Positions 36,306 through 45,384 of a stretch of 64,000 bases of DNA are shown here, piece after piece. The stretch spans positions 19,253 through 83,252 of the forward strand of contig CAZVWS010000005.1 in NCBI GenBank assembly GCA_964631255.1. Direction: 5' to 3'. This DNA comes from JBGZFC01 sp964631255. GTDB taxonomy: Bacteria; Bacteroidota; Bacteroidia; Bacteroidales; Dysgonomonadaceae. A program made the translations under genes and the position numbers. Every line of letters starts with the position of its first letter. The first letter of the stretch is position 1. The notes under the pieces are model-generated. The model was not told the DNA's origin. It saw only the letters and a program-made list of their open reading frames with translations, and ran no database searches.

Positions 36306-37121
36306 ATGTTTTTACCGGAAAATATTGACTTAGCCCGGGCAGAAAAATACAATTTATCCATTCGGCAAACGTCGAATGGATTTTCTTTTTGTATCTATTC
36401 CACGGCAGATAAATCAATTTTTCATTACCAAAAAGTAAAGTGTAGCAATCAACTCACTCTTTTTGAGAATATCAAGAAAACTTTTTTTGAAGTCAATTTT
36501 TTTGCCCAGCCATTCCAAAAGCTACAAGTCATCAACGTTTCGCCCGCTTACACAGCAATCCCCAATATTTTTTTCGACGACAAAAAAATAAAAGAGATAT
36601 TCGAGTTCAACATCTACAAAGAGGCGGGCAAAGTACTGTCCGATTATTTGCCAAATCAAGACTGCCATATCATTCACGATTTGGACACCGATGTGCACGC
36701 TTTTTATGTGAGAACATTGTGGAATCCGTCTTTCAAGAATTTCGTCAGCTATCTGATACCATTTTTTGGAAAATATGAAGCCGACACAGATGCGAAAAGA
36801 TGTTTCGTGGATTTTCACGACGACCAAGTTTCGGTTTTTTGTTTTCAAAAGGACAAATTGCTTTCGGCAAACACTTTCCACAACGACAATAAAACAAACG
36901 CTCTCTACTATATAATTAATGTGATAGAGAAAAGTGAAATTGACCAGAATACGGATTTTCTTTTTCTATCGGGAAATTTGTACAACAACAAAGAGATTAC
37001 AGAAATTCTGCAAACACTAATCAGAAATACGAACAAAACCGAAATCAAACCGCAAATCGTCATTTCGGAAGAGGCAAAAAAAGAGATTCCAACCGATATA
37101 CTTATTTCTTTATGCGAATAA
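36306..37121 (+). CDS. DUF3822 family protein
   Basis: 271 residues, no signal peptide. Pattern and context match the DUF3822 family of Bacteroidetes, which resembles an actin/PilM-like fold; function unknown. Its 3' end overlaps the rsmD start by 10 nt, so the two are translationally coupled. The C-terminal DILISLCE ends inside the rsmD start region. Confidence 0.72.
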   Translation: MFLPENIDLARAEKYNLSIRQTSNGFSFCIYSTADKSIFHYQKVKCSNQLTLFENIKKTFFEVNFFAQPFQKLQVINVSPAYTAIPNIFFDDKKIKEIFEFNIYKEAGKVLSDYLPNQDCHIIHDLDTDVHAFYVRTLWNPSFKNFVSYLIPFFGKYEADTDAKRCFVDFHDDQVSVFCFQKDKLLSANTFHNDNKTNALYYIINVIEKSEIDQNTDFLFLSGNLYNNKEITEILQTLIRNTNKTEIKPQIVISEEAKKEIPTDILISLCE

Positions 37122-37651
37122 TCGGCGGCAAATATAAATCGCGACGGATAGCCACTCCCTCCAACTTGAAAGCAAGACCCACAACCGATTTTGCAAGAGA
37201 AAACCTATTCAATATTTTGCACAACAAATTAGATTGGGAAGCGACTACCGCGCTGGATTTATTTTCGGGTACCGGAAGTGTCGCACTCGAAATGGTTTCA
37301 CGCGGTTGTCCCCGAGTTATTTGCGTGGAGCAAAACAACAACCACTACCAATTTATTTGCAAAGCAAAAGAATTGCTGCAAGCCGAAGAACTGACACCAA
37401 TACGTGCCGATGTGTTCAAGTATTTGCAATCGTGCTCGCAACAGTTTGACCTCATTTTTGCCGACCCGCCCTACGATTTACGCCAAGCGGTAACCATCCC
37501 CTCTCTCATTTTTGAAAATAACTTATTGACACCCAACGGCATTTTCATTTTGGAACATTCTCGCAACAACAATTTTGCCGAACTACCATATTTCGAAACC
37601 GAACGAGCGTACGGCAGCGTCCATTTTTCTTTTTTTGTAAAAAGCGAATAG
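37112..37651 (+). CDS. rsmD: 16S rRNA (guanine966-N2)-methyltransferase RsmD
   Basis: 179-residue SAM-dependent methyltransferase. MRIIGGKYKSRRIATP is the usual N-terminus; the SAM site DLFSGTGS is at 49-56 and the catalytic DPPY at 118-121. In E. coli this enzyme modifies G966 of 16S rRNA. Overlaps the DUF3822 gene by 10 nt and precedes miaA by 23 nt. Confidence 0.95.
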   Translation: MRIIGGKYKSRRIATPSNLKARPTTDFARENLFNILHNKLDWEATTALDLFSGTGSVALEMVSRGCPRVICVEQNNNHYQFICKAKELLQAEELTPIRADVFKYLQSCSQQFDLIFADPPYDLRQAVTIPSLIFENNLLTPNGIFILEHSRNNNFAELPYFETERAYGSVHFSFFVKSE

Positions 37652-37674
37652 AGTAAAACCTTTTTCTTACAAAA

Positions 37675-38604
37675 ATGCAAACACAAAAAAGAACGCCCAA
37701 GCTCATCACCGTTTTAGGTCCGACGGCAAGCGGAAAAACCACGTTTGCAGCACATCTTGCCAACGCAATAAATGGGGAGATAATTAGTGCCGACTCACGT
37801 CAGCTATACCGAGGTATGGATATTGGCACCGGAAAAGATCTTGCCGATTACCAAATAAATGGGAAAAACATTGCTTACCACCTCATCGACATTCGCGACG
37901 CCGGCGACAAATACACACTTTTTGACTACCAAAAAGATTTTCACGCTGCTTATCGGGATATTATTTCACGAGAAAAAACACCCATTCTTTGCGGCGGAAC
38001 CGGTTTGTATATAGAATCGGTTTTGAAAGGATATCACCTGCCCGATGTTCCGGCAAACACAGAATTGCGCAACCAATTAGAGTCCAAGAGCATCGAAGAA
38101 CTTGCCGAAATTTTATCTCGATACAAAAAACTGCACAACACCACTGATATCGAAACAAAAAAGCGAGCGATTCGCGCCATAGAAATAGCCGATTTTCAAT
38201 CGAAAAACTGCACAAGCCAACTCGAGTTCCCACCCATCGATAGCACCATTTTCGGGATACAAATAGATAGAGACGAAAGAAGAGAAAAAATTACAACGCG
38301 ACTCAAAAAACGTATCCACGAGGAGGGTATGATTGACGAAATTAGCAGTTTGATACAAAGCGGTGTGCATCCGGACGACCTTATTTATTACGGATTGGAG
38401 TACAAATTTGTTACGCAGCATGTATTAGGGCAACTATCTATGCATGAAATGTTTATTGCGCTGGAAACTGCCATTCACCAATTTGCCAAACGGCAAATGA
38501 CTTGGTTTCGTGGCATGGAACGCCGTGGTTTTACCATCCATTGGATTGACTCCCGATTATCAATCGAGGAAAAACTATCGTGTGCACTTCCCTTTATCGA
38601 ATAA
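37675..38604 (+). CDS. miaA: tRNA dimethylallyltransferase MiaA
   Basis: Transfers a dimethylallyl group to A37 of tRNAs reading UNN codons. 309 residues. P-loop GPTASGKT (15-22), SADSRQLYRGMDIGTGK near 39-55, GGTGLYIESVLKG near 107, and the C-terminal QMTWFRGMERR pattern. The reading DIGTGKDLADYQ differs slightly from the usual xIGTAKP of MiaA, as in one of the two MiaA paralogues present in many Bacteroides. Starts 23 nt after rsmD. Confidence 0.93.
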   Translation: MQTQKRTPKLITVLGPTASGKTTFAAHLANAINGEIISADSRQLYRGMDIGTGKDLADYQINGKNIAYHLIDIRDAGDKYTLFDYQKDFHAAYRDIISREKTPILCGGTGLYIESVLKGYHLPDVPANTELRNQLESKSIEELAEILSRYKKLHNTTDIETKKRAIRAIEIADFQSKNCTSQLEFPPIDSTIFGIQIDRDERREKITTRLKKRIHEEGMIDEISSLIQSGVHPDDLIYYGLEYKFVTQHVLGQLSMHEMFIALETAIHQFAKRQMTWFRGMERRGFTIHWIDSRLSIEEKLSCALPFIE

Positions 38605-38610
38605 AAACTG

Positions 38611-38618
38611 TAAATTTG
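38611..38618 (+). promoter_or_regulatory. -7 box for lysA
   Basis: TAAATTTG, exact TAnnTTTG, located 7 nt after the miaA stop codon and 20 nt before the ATG at 38638. Suggests that lysA and the glycosyltransferase have their own promoter in addition to read-through from rsmD-miaA. Confidence 0.55.
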
Positions 38619-38637
38619 CACATTGAAAAAAGCAATT

Positions 38638-39795
38638 ATGATAAAAGGTAAGTTTCCCATCGAAAAATTCAGTTCCATCGAAACTCCTTTTTATTACTAC
38701 GACATAGCACTGTTGCGCAAAACCCTGCAAACAATAAACGAGGAGATTGCCAACAAAAACTACCACGTGCATTATGCAATAAAAGCCAATGCCAATAAGC
38801 GGTTACTTCAAGAAATAGCCTCTTTTGGATTTGGTGCCGATTGCGTGAGTGGCAACGAAATACAGCAAGCCCTCGCTTGTGGATTTCCGGCATCGAAAAT
38901 AGTTTTTGCCGGCGTAGGGAAAACGGATAAGGAGATACAAATTGGTCTGGACAACAATATTTTTTGCTTCAATGTAGAATCGATTCCCGAAATGGAAGTG
39001 ATAGACCAATTAGCTGCACGGTGCAACAAAACGGCATCTATCGCTCTGCGTATCAATCCAAACATAGATGGGCATACACACAAATATATCACAACCGGAT
39101 TGGACGAAAATAAATTTGGTCTTAATTTGGACGATTTGCCACAGGCACTTCAAACGCTGCAACGTTGCCACCACTTGCACCTTATCGGGATTCATTTTCA
39201 TATTGGTTCGCAAATTACCGATTTGTCGGTATTTCAGAATTTGTGCATCAAAGCAAAAGAGCTGCATAGTTGGTTTGAGGAACGGGGTTTTTCTTCGCCA
39301 ATCATCAACGTAGGTGGAGGTTTGGGCATCAACTACCAACACCCCAATCACTGTCCCATGGCAGACTTCGAGTCCTATTTTCGTTTGTTTGATAAATATT
39401 TAACTCTTCAACCCAATCAGTCGCTTCATTTCGAGCTGGGAAGGTCTGTCGTAGCTTCGTGCGGTTCACTCATCGGGCGGGTTACATACGTGAAGAAAAG
39501 CGCCAACAAAACATTTCTCATTTTGGATACCGGCATGTCGGAATTGCTCAGACCCGCGTTGTATAACGCTTTTCACCTCATCGAGAACCTCACTTCCGAC
39601 CAAGAATTGGAGACATACGATATTGTGGGACCCATTTGCGAATCGGCAGATATTTTTGCCGAACATTTTGAACTAAACAGAGCCACGCGAGGCGATATTG
39701 TTGCCATTAGATCTGCCGGTGCATACGGCGAAGCAATGGCATCGGGATATAACTGTCGCGCGTTGCCAAAATCTTATTTTTCTGATTCAATATGA
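38638..39795 (+). CDS. lysA: Diaminopimelate decarboxylase (PLP fold type III)
   Basis: Alanine-racemase-fold PLP enzyme. YAIKAN carries the PLP lysine (K49 from the chosen start); FHIGSQI near 194, VGGGLGINY near 226, ELGRSVVASCG near 265, and GPICESADIF near 333 supplies the catalytic Cys-Glu of the second subunit. Decarboxylation of meso-DAP to lysine is the best call; carboxynorspermidine decarboxylase is related but usually lacks this exact pattern. A TTG at 38623 is in frame, but the -7 box at 38611-38618 puts the transcript start near there, favouring the ATG at 38638. Overlaps the next gene by 4 nt. Confidence 0.92.
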   Translation: MIKGKFPIEKFSSIETPFYYYDIALLRKTLQTINEEIANKNYHVHYAIKANANKRLLQEIASFGFGADCVSGNEIQQALACGFPASKIVFAGVGKTDKEIQIGLDNNIFCFNVESIPEMEVIDQLAARCNKTASIALRINPNIDGHTHKYITTGLDENKFGLNLDDLPQALQTLQRCHHLHLIGIHFHIGSQITDLSVFQNLCIKAKELHSWFEERGFSSPIINVGGGLGINYQHPNHCPMADFESYFRLFDKYLTLQPNQSLHFELGRSVVASCGSLIGRVTYVKKSANKTFLILDTGMSELLRPALYNAFHLIENLTSDQELETYDIVGPICESADIFAEHFELNRATRGDIVAIRSAGAYGEAMASGYNCRALPKSYFSDSI

Positions 39796-40979
39796 TGACA
39801 AAAATTGACACATCCTTTTTACAATCAGCCGATTTATCACTTCTTGCATGGATTTTATTGGGCGTGGTTGCATTTTTCTTTCTCGTGCAAGTTTTCTATT
39901 ACACAATAATATATAGAAGACCATCGGCATACCAAAAAAAACGAGAGAACAATCCAACCAACACAGATAGTTTTTCCGCTATTTCAGTGGTAATTGCATC
40001 GAAAAACGAATCGGAAAATCTGGCAAAAAATCTACCATCAATTTTAGAACAAGATTATCCGAACTTCGAGGTAATAATTGTAAACATGGGCTCTACAGAC
40101 GAAACGGATGTGGTTTTGAAAGCACTCAACCAAAACTATACCAACCTGTATCACACCTATATTCCTGCCGATGCCGAAGAGATTAACGAGAAGAAATTGG
40201 CACTTACCATCGGGATAAAAGCGGCAAGAAACGAAATATTACTCTTTACCGAAGCTTATTGCAAACCCGTATCAAACAAATGGTTATCGGAATTTGCCGC
40301 CGAATTTGCGAATGGAAAAGACGTGGTATTGGGCAATTGTCAATTGCAAATAAGCAAAAAAACATCGATGCGGAAATTTATCCAGTACGACAACATGATA
40401 CACTGTCTCAAATTCTTATCGCTTGCCATAATGGGCAAACCATTTATGGGAATGGGCAGAAATATGGCATACAAGAAAGAAATTTTCTTTGAAGAGAAAG
40501 GTTTTTCTTCGCTCTTGAAAATTGATGGCGGAGAAGACGACCTTTTTATCAACCGAATTGCAAAAAAGAAAAAAACAGGCGTTGTACTCTCCCCCGATAG
40601 CATGACACAAACCACCGTAGTAGACAAATTTAAAACTTGGCGTGCTCTGAAATCGAAATATTTATATACCAAACAGTTTTATAAAGGAGCATCTAACGCC
40701 ATTTTTTGGTTGGAGACGTTCAGCAAATATAGTTTCCTGCTTTCAACCGGTATTGCCATCGTGGTGGGCATTTTGCTAAAAAACTACCTGCTTCTTTCTG
40801 TCGCGGCTGTACTATTAATTATCCGATTTGTGATTCAACTACTCGTTTTGAACCGAAGCACCAAACTTTTCGCCATTGCACCATTTCATATCGATTTGTT
40901 CTTTTACGACATTTTCCAACCAATCAACAACATGAAATTCAGGAAATTTGCCAACAGAAAGAGCAAAAACAAAAGATAA
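39792..40979 (+). CDS. Family 2 glycosyltransferase, membrane-bound
   Basis: 395 residues. One N-terminal membrane segment (about 17-37), a GT-A domain starting ISVVIASKNESENLAKNLPSIL near 55, with VNMGSTDET near 97 and DGGEDDLFINR near 245 as the second acidic motif, and two or three C-terminal membrane segments (about 305-355). Typical of processive or lipid-linked sugar transferases; donor and acceptor unknown. The ATGA overlap with lysA shows translational coupling. Confidence 0.86.
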   Translation: MMTKIDTSFLQSADLSLLAWILLGVVAFFFLVQVFYYTIIYRRPSAYQKKRENNPTNTDSFSAISVVIASKNESENLAKNLPSILEQDYPNFEVIIVNMGSTDETDVVLKALNQNYTNLYHTYIPADAEEINEKKLALTIGIKAARNEILLFTEAYCKPVSNKWLSEFAAEFANGKDVVLGNCQLQISKKTSMRKFIQYDNMIHCLKFLSLAIMGKPFMGMGRNMAYKKEIFFEEKGFSSLLKIDGGEDDLFINRIAKKKKTGVVLSPDSMTQTTVVDKFKTWRALKSKYLYTKQFYKGASNAIFWLETFSKYSFLLSTGIAIVVGILLKNYLLLSVAAVLLIIRFVIQLLVLNRSTKLFAIAPFHIDLFFYDIFQPINNMKFRKFANRKSKNKR

Positions 40980-41110
40980 TCTTCTCTATCGAAACAGATA
41001 AATGACAATTTGACATTTAAAAAGTCTTGAAAAATAAATTTGTCGGGTTAAATGCGGTTAATCGCCTATTTTTTTAGTTAAAAATTAGAAAACTACGTGC
41101 CACATTGCTT

Positions 41111-41139
41111 TTTGTGTATGCTATTTGTATTTACATTTG
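41111..41139 (+). promoter_or_regulatory. Promoter of the HtrA gene (-33 TTTG and -7 TACATTTG)
   Basis: TTTTTG ending at 41114 and TACATTTG at 41132-41139, 17 nt apart, 32 nt before the start codon at 41171. This pair is close to the full Bacteroides consensus, whose spacing is usually a little longer. Confidence 0.6.
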
Positions 41140-41170
41140 CGTTAGTATAATATCAATAAATTAAAAAAAT

Positions 41171-42697
41171 ATGAATATGACAAACGGAAAGAATATGATA
41201 GCAATCATCGCAGTTGCTATATTGAGTTCGGTTGTTACTCTTTTTGGATACAACTTAGTAAACAAAAGAAACATGTCCGAAAAAAGCAGTGTAAGTATAC
41301 AAAACAAAGAGTATGCCGACGCTTTTGAACAAGACAGAAACGTTACTCTCACCAATCTGACAACGGCACAAGGCTACCCCGACTTTACAGAAGCAGCCGA
41401 CCGCTCCGTACACGGAGTAGTGCATGTGAAAACAAAATCTATCAGAAAACAACAAGCAATAAACCCATTTGAATTCTTCTTCGGTCCCGGTTTTGGCGGT
41501 GAAGGTTTCGATTTGGGACAACCCAGAGAACAAGTTGGATTCGGCTCGGGTGTCATTATTTCTAAAGATGGCTATATCATTACCAACAACCACGTGGTAG
41601 ATGGCGCGCAAGAAGTTTCGGTTACACTCAACGACAACCGAGAATATGACGCCAAAGTAATTGGAAACGATCCACAATCGGATATCGCCTTGCTCAAAAT
41701 TGATGGGGAAGATTTCCCCTACCTCACGTTTGGTAGCTCCGACGATTTAAAAATTGGCGAATGGGTATTGGCAGTAGGTAATCCGTTCAACTTAACCTCT
41801 ACCGTAACAGCCGGTATCGTGAGCGCAAAAAACAGAAGCAATATTGTTGGTGGCGATTTGGGCATCCAATCGTTCATACAAATAGATGCAGCCGTCAATC
41901 CCGGCAATAGTGGTGGCGCATTGGTAAACACACGCGGCGAATTGGTTGGGATAAACACTGCCATCTATTCGCAAACCGGCAATTTTGCAGGTTACGCATT
42001 TGCCATCCCCATTTCGGTAGCCGGTAAAGTTGCTGCCGACTTAAAACAGTATGGCAATGTACAAAGAGCCGTGTTGGGAATTCAAGTAGCTAACATAGAA
42101 ATGGTAAGACGCCAAGACCCTGAACGGGCAAAAGAACTGGCAAAAATATCGGGCGTGGTAGTAGAAGATTTTGCCGACCGTAGCGCAGCAAAAGCAGCCG
42201 GTATGGAAAAAGGAGACATCATTAAAACTATCAACAACGTGAAAATCCCCAACTTTGCTGCTCTGCAAGATCAACTTAGCAGACACAGACCAGGCGACAA
42301 AGTAAAAGTAGGAGTAGAACGAAACAGTAAAAACTTATCATTTGATATAGAACTTAAAAATGATGCAGGAAATACCGAAATAAAAAGAGGTTCGGATGCA
42401 ATGGCAGGTTTAGGAGCTACATTTGCTGAAATACCAACCAGCCGAAAACAACAACTTGGCATCAGCAGCGGAGTAGAAGTAAGCAGCGTTACCAATAGCG
42501 GATTGTTTAGAAAAGAAGGAATCAACAAAGGATTTATCATTTTGAGAATAAACAACATACCGGTAAACAACGAAAACGAAATAGCCAAAATTGTAGCTTC
42601 GGTAAAAAAAAGCAGCCAGGACAAAGTCATATTGGTTGCCGGATTCTATCCAAACGGAAGAACCCAATATATCGCCATAGATATATCCCAAATATAG
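41171..42697 (+). CDS. degP: Periplasmic serine protease HtrA/DegP (Do-like)
   Basis: 508 residues. An N-terminal membrane or signal segment (about 9-28) precedes a trypsin-like domain with the complete triad H141 (NNHVVDG), D171 (SDIALLKID) and S247 (GNSGGAL). Two PDZ domains follow (about 300-390 and 410-505). Such enzymes degrade or refold misfolded envelope proteins. Monocistronic, with its own promoter and a 3' hairpin. DegQ is an equally valid name. Confidence 0.95.
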   Translation: MNMTNGKNMIAIIAVAILSSVVTLFGYNLVNKRNMSEKSSVSIQNKEYADAFEQDRNVTLTNLTTAQGYPDFTEAADRSVHGVVHVKTKSIRKQQAINPFEFFFGPGFGGEGFDLGQPREQVGFGSGVIISKDGYIITNNHVVDGAQEVSVTLNDNREYDAKVIGNDPQSDIALLKIDGEDFPYLTFGSSDDLKIGEWVLAVGNPFNLTSTVTAGIVSAKNRSNIVGGDLGIQSFIQIDAAVNPGNSGGALVNTRGELVGINTAIYSQTGNFAGYAFAIPISVAGKVAADLKQYGNVQRAVLGIQVANIEMVRRQDPERAKELAKISGVVVEDFADRSAAKAAGMEKGDIIKTINNVKIPNFAALQDQLSRHRPGDKVKVGVERNSKNLSFDIELKNDAGNTEIKRGSDAMAGLGATFAEIPTSRKQQLGISSGVEVSSVTNSGLFRKEGINKGFIILRINNIPVNNENEIAKIVASVKKSSQDKVILVAGFYPNGRTQYIAIDISQI

Positions 42698-42772
42698 AGC
42701 AAAAAACGCCATTATGGTTAATTATGGTTAATTCTTTGAATTAGCATAACAATATTGCGCCAAAGGTGTTTT

Positions 42773-42817
42773 TAATAACAAAGGATAGATTTTTTATCTT
42801 ATCCTTTGTTGTTATTA
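42773..42817 (+). terminator. Hairpin downstream of the HtrA gene
   Basis: Inverted repeat AACAAAGGATA (42777-42787) / TATCCTTTGTT (42800-42810), extended by TAATAAC / GTTATTA with a 3-nt bulge. It is strong but not followed by a run of T, so it may end transcription weakly or protect the 3' end. Confidence 0.5.
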
Positions 42818-42882
42818 TAGAGATAATGAGATAGGAAGGACAAAATTTCGCATTTTTGTCCGATAATATGGAAAAAAATGAG

Positions 42883-42890
42883 TAATTTTG
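42883..42890 (+). promoter_or_regulatory. -7 box for the primary sigma factor gene
   Basis: TAATTTTG, exact TAnnTTTG, 37 nt before the start codon at 42928. A TTTTTG (42853-42858) lies 24 nt upstream, farther than usual. Confidence 0.6.
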
Positions 42891-42927
42891 CATCCCGTTT
42901 TTTAAGGTTGAAAGGATTAAAGTATAG

Positions 42928-43788
42928 ATGAGACAATTAAAGATAACAAAATCAATCACCAATCGTGAAAGTGCTTCTTTGGATAAATATCTACAAGAAA
43001 TTGGTAGAGAAGATCTTATAACCGTAGAGGAAGAAGTAGAACTGGCACAGGCAATAAAAAGAGGAGACCGTAAAGCCCTCGAAAAATTGACACGCGCCAA
43101 TCTCCGATTCGTGGTATCTGTTGCAAAACAATATCAAAATCAAGGCTTAAGTCTCCCCGACTTAATAAACGAAGGAAACTTAGGATTGATAAAAGCAGCA
43201 GAAAAATTTGATGAAACACGCGGTTTCAAATTTATCAGCTACGCCGTTTGGTGGATTAGACAATCTATCTTGCAAGCACTTGCAGAACAATCCAGAATAG
43301 TAAGATTGCCACTCAACCAAGTGGGCTCACTGAACAAAATCAGCAAAGCATTCCAAAAATTTGAACAAGAAAACGAACGCCGTCCATCTGCCGAAGAGTT
43401 GGCATTAGAATTGGACATATCTGTAGATAAAGTAACCGATACACTCAAAGTATCGGGACGACATATATCTATGGATGCCCCATTTGTGGAAGGCGAAGAT
43501 AATAGTCTTTTGGACGTATTGGTTAATGACGATGCTCCTGTAGCAGATCGCACCCTAATAAACGAGTCATTGCAAAAAGAGATAGACCGAGCACTTGCCA
43601 CACTTACCGAAAGAGAAAGTGATATAATAAAGATGTTTTTTGGTATTGGATACCAAGAAATGACTTTGGAAGAAATCGGAGATAAATTTCAATTGACGCG
43701 CGAGCGGGTACGACAAATCAAAGAAAAAGCCATTCGAAGATTACGTCAGGACTCCAGAAGCAAGCTATTAAAAAGCTATTTGGGATAA
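42928..43788 (+). CDS. rpoD: Primary RNA polymerase sigma factor RpoD (sigma-ABfr type)
   Basis: 286 residues, far shorter than E. coli sigma70 because region 1.1 and the non-conserved insertion are missing, as in other Bacteroidetes. Region 1.2 with SLDKYLQEIGRE near 18-29; region 2 with LRFVVSVAKQY and the -10-reading helix FKFISYAVWWIRQSI (about 99-113); region 3; and a region 4.2 helix-turn-helix with LEEIGDKFQLTRERVRQIKEKAIRRLR near 248-274. It is expected to read the TAnnTTTG boxes listed in this window. Has its own promoter and terminator. Confidence 0.97.
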   Translation: MRQLKITKSITNRESASLDKYLQEIGREDLITVEEEVELAQAIKRGDRKALEKLTRANLRFVVSVAKQYQNQGLSLPDLINEGNLGLIKAAEKFDETRGFKFISYAVWWIRQSILQALAEQSRIVRLPLNQVGSLNKISKAFQKFEQENERRPSAEELALELDISVDKVTDTLKVSGRHISMDAPFVEGEDNSLLDVLVNDDAPVADRTLINESLQKEIDRALATLTERESDIIKMFFGIGYQEMTLEEIGDKFQLTRERVRQIKEKAIRRLRQDSRSKLLKSYLG

Positions 43789-44118
43789 AAAAACAGCAAA
43801 AAAATGAAGAAAAAGCACGAAAATGTGGAATTTTTCCATAAAAACCAGTTATTTCGTGATTTTTTATTAAAAAATCTGTTTAATTCCGAAAAATAAATAT
43901 ATCTTTGTGATGATATTTGTTGTTCATTGTATTGTTTCTTAGAAATAAATTGTAGTTTTTACAATACTTCTTGAACAAATAAGTAACCGGAAGCGTTATT
44001 TAGAATGATAAAACAGTTGAATAACAAACAAACTATTCTTAACAATTTTATTAACGCATAATAAAATTATATTGAGTTATTGTAATAAAAAAAAATGTTT
44101 AATTAGAATTTTAAATTT
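43789..44118 (+). promoter_or_regulatory. 330-nt gap before ompA with -7 box and long leader
   Basis: Holds the rpoD terminator, then an exact -7 box TATCTTTG at 43900-43907. If used, transcription starts near 43914 and leaves an AT-rich leader of about 205 nt before ompA. No protein-coding gene was recognised here. Long leaders on abundant outer-membrane protein mRNAs often control stability. Confidence 0.55.
43816..43865 (+). terminator. Terminator of the sigma factor gene
   Basis: Outer stem CACGAAA (43816-43822) / TTTCGTG (43852-43858), with a nested TGGAA / TTCCA hairpin inside, followed by ATTTTTT. About 28 nt after the rpoD stop codon. Confidence 0.65.
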
Positions 44119-45270
44119 ATGAAAAAGTTTAGTTTACTTTTAATTACTGCTCTTGTAGCATTCAGCATGAGTGCACAAGAAGTACAAAATGTTTCTCATG
44201 GTAATGTTTACTTGAAAAACAAAGCGAGTGATAATTGGTACTTAGGTCTTGGTGGTGGCACAAACCTCTATTTCACCAACGGTGAAAATGATGCTGATGC
44301 TAACTTCATGGATCGTTTAGGCTGGATGGGTCAATTAGAAATTGGTCGTTGGAATTCTCCTAATTGGGGTGCTCGTGTAGTAATAGACGGTGGTCAAATC
44401 CAACACGTAGTTCCAAACATGCCTACAGAACAACTATGGCTTGGTGGTCACTTAGATTTAATGTACAACATCACAAATGCATGGGGTACTTACAAACCTA
44501 ACAGAGTTTATAACATGATTCCTTACTTAGGAATTGGTTATATGTACGGAATGAACGAATGGTTCAAAAAACCAAACGAAAACAATGACTTGTTCAAAGG
44601 TCAAAACCAAACTCTTACTTACAACGTTGGTTTGATTAACAATTTCCAATTGTCAAAAAGCGTTGCTATCTTCTTGGAACTTGGTTGGAGATTGATGCAA
44701 GAATCATTTGACGGAAGCAGAACTAGTGGTGACTACGACTACGACAGCATGTTCACAGCTACTGCCGGTCTTAAATTTGGTTTAGGTGGAAAACAAGAAT
44801 TCACACCTGCTGAGTTGATGGACTACAACTTGATCAACGATTTGAACAGCCAAATCAACAGACTACGTGCTGAAAATGACAAATTGAGATTGAGACCAGA
44901 AAGCTGCCCAGAATGTCCTCCTGCAACTCCAGTAGTTAACGAAGGCGTTTACGTTCCTAACGTAGTATTCTTCCGCATTAATTCTGCGAAAATTGACAAA
45001 GGTCAACAAGTTAGCATCTACAACACTGCTGAGTATATGAAAGAAAATACTGACGCAAAAGTTAGAGTTGTTGCTTACGCCGACAGACAAACTGGTAACC
45101 CTGACTACAACATGGCTCTTTCTGAAAGACGTGCAAAAGCTGTTGCTGACGCTTTGATCAACGAATACGGAATTGACAGCAGCCGCATCTCTGTAGACTG
45201 GAAAGGTGATACAGAACAACCTTACGCAGAAAACGATTGGAACCGCGTTGCAATCTTCTTCGCTGAATAA
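44119..45270 (+). CDS. OmpA-family outer membrane porin-like protein
   Basis: 383 residues. Signal peptide 1-19 (FSMSAQ), an N-terminal eight-stranded beta-barrel (about 30-230) with alternating aromatic strands such as DNWYLGLGGGTNLYF, a short coiled-coil linker (NDLNSQINRLRAENDKLRLR) and Pro/Cys hinge, then an OmpA C-terminal peptidoglycan-binding domain (about 275-383) with NVVFFRINSAKID and NMALSERRAKAVADALI. Anchors the outer membrane to the wall. Codon choice is visibly different from its neighbours (many ggt, gct, act, gtt and cgt codons), a sign of very high expression. Closed by a strong terminator. Confidence 0.93.
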   Translation: MKKFSLLLITALVAFSMSAQEVQNVSHGNVYLKNKASDNWYLGLGGGTNLYFTNGENDADANFMDRLGWMGQLEIGRWNSPNWGARVVIDGGQIQHVVPNMPTEQLWLGGHLDLMYNITNAWGTYKPNRVYNMIPYLGIGYMYGMNEWFKKPNENNDLFKGQNQTLTYNVGLINNFQLSKSVAIFLELGWRLMQESFDGSRTSGDYDYDSMFTATAGLKFGLGGKQEFTPAELMDYNLINDLNSQINRLRAENDKLRLRPESCPECPPATPVVNEGVYVPNVVFFRINSAKIDKGQQVSIYNTAEYMKENTDAKVRVVAYADRQTGNPDYNMALSERRAKAVADALINEYGIDSSRISVDWKGDTEQPYAENDWNRVAIFFAE

Positions 45271-45291
45271 GTTGTTGAAAAATAATTCTAT

Positions 45292-45323
45292 AAAAAAAGC
45301 ATCTCATTCGAGATGCTTTTTTT
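45292..45323. terminator. Strong bidirectional terminator between ompA and lplA
   Basis: Stem AAAAAAAGCATCTC / GAGATGCTTTTTTT with a 4-nt loop ATTC and an eight-T tail. Serves ompA (+) and the convergent lplA (-). Confidence 0.92.
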
Positions 45324-45384
45324 TGCTTTTTGGAATCGGAGAATTAGCCGATTTTTATAGAAATCTATTATCGTAACATTCGTC

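Noticed and set aside
41041..41080. Possible terminator of the glycosyltransferase gene (GCGGTTAATCGC followed by seven T)
   Set aside because: The stem is only three or four base pairs, too weak to call.
43804..43896. 30-codon frame starting MKKKHENVEFF after rpoD
   Set aside because: Sits on the rpoD terminator hairpin and has no signal or family; treated as non-coding.
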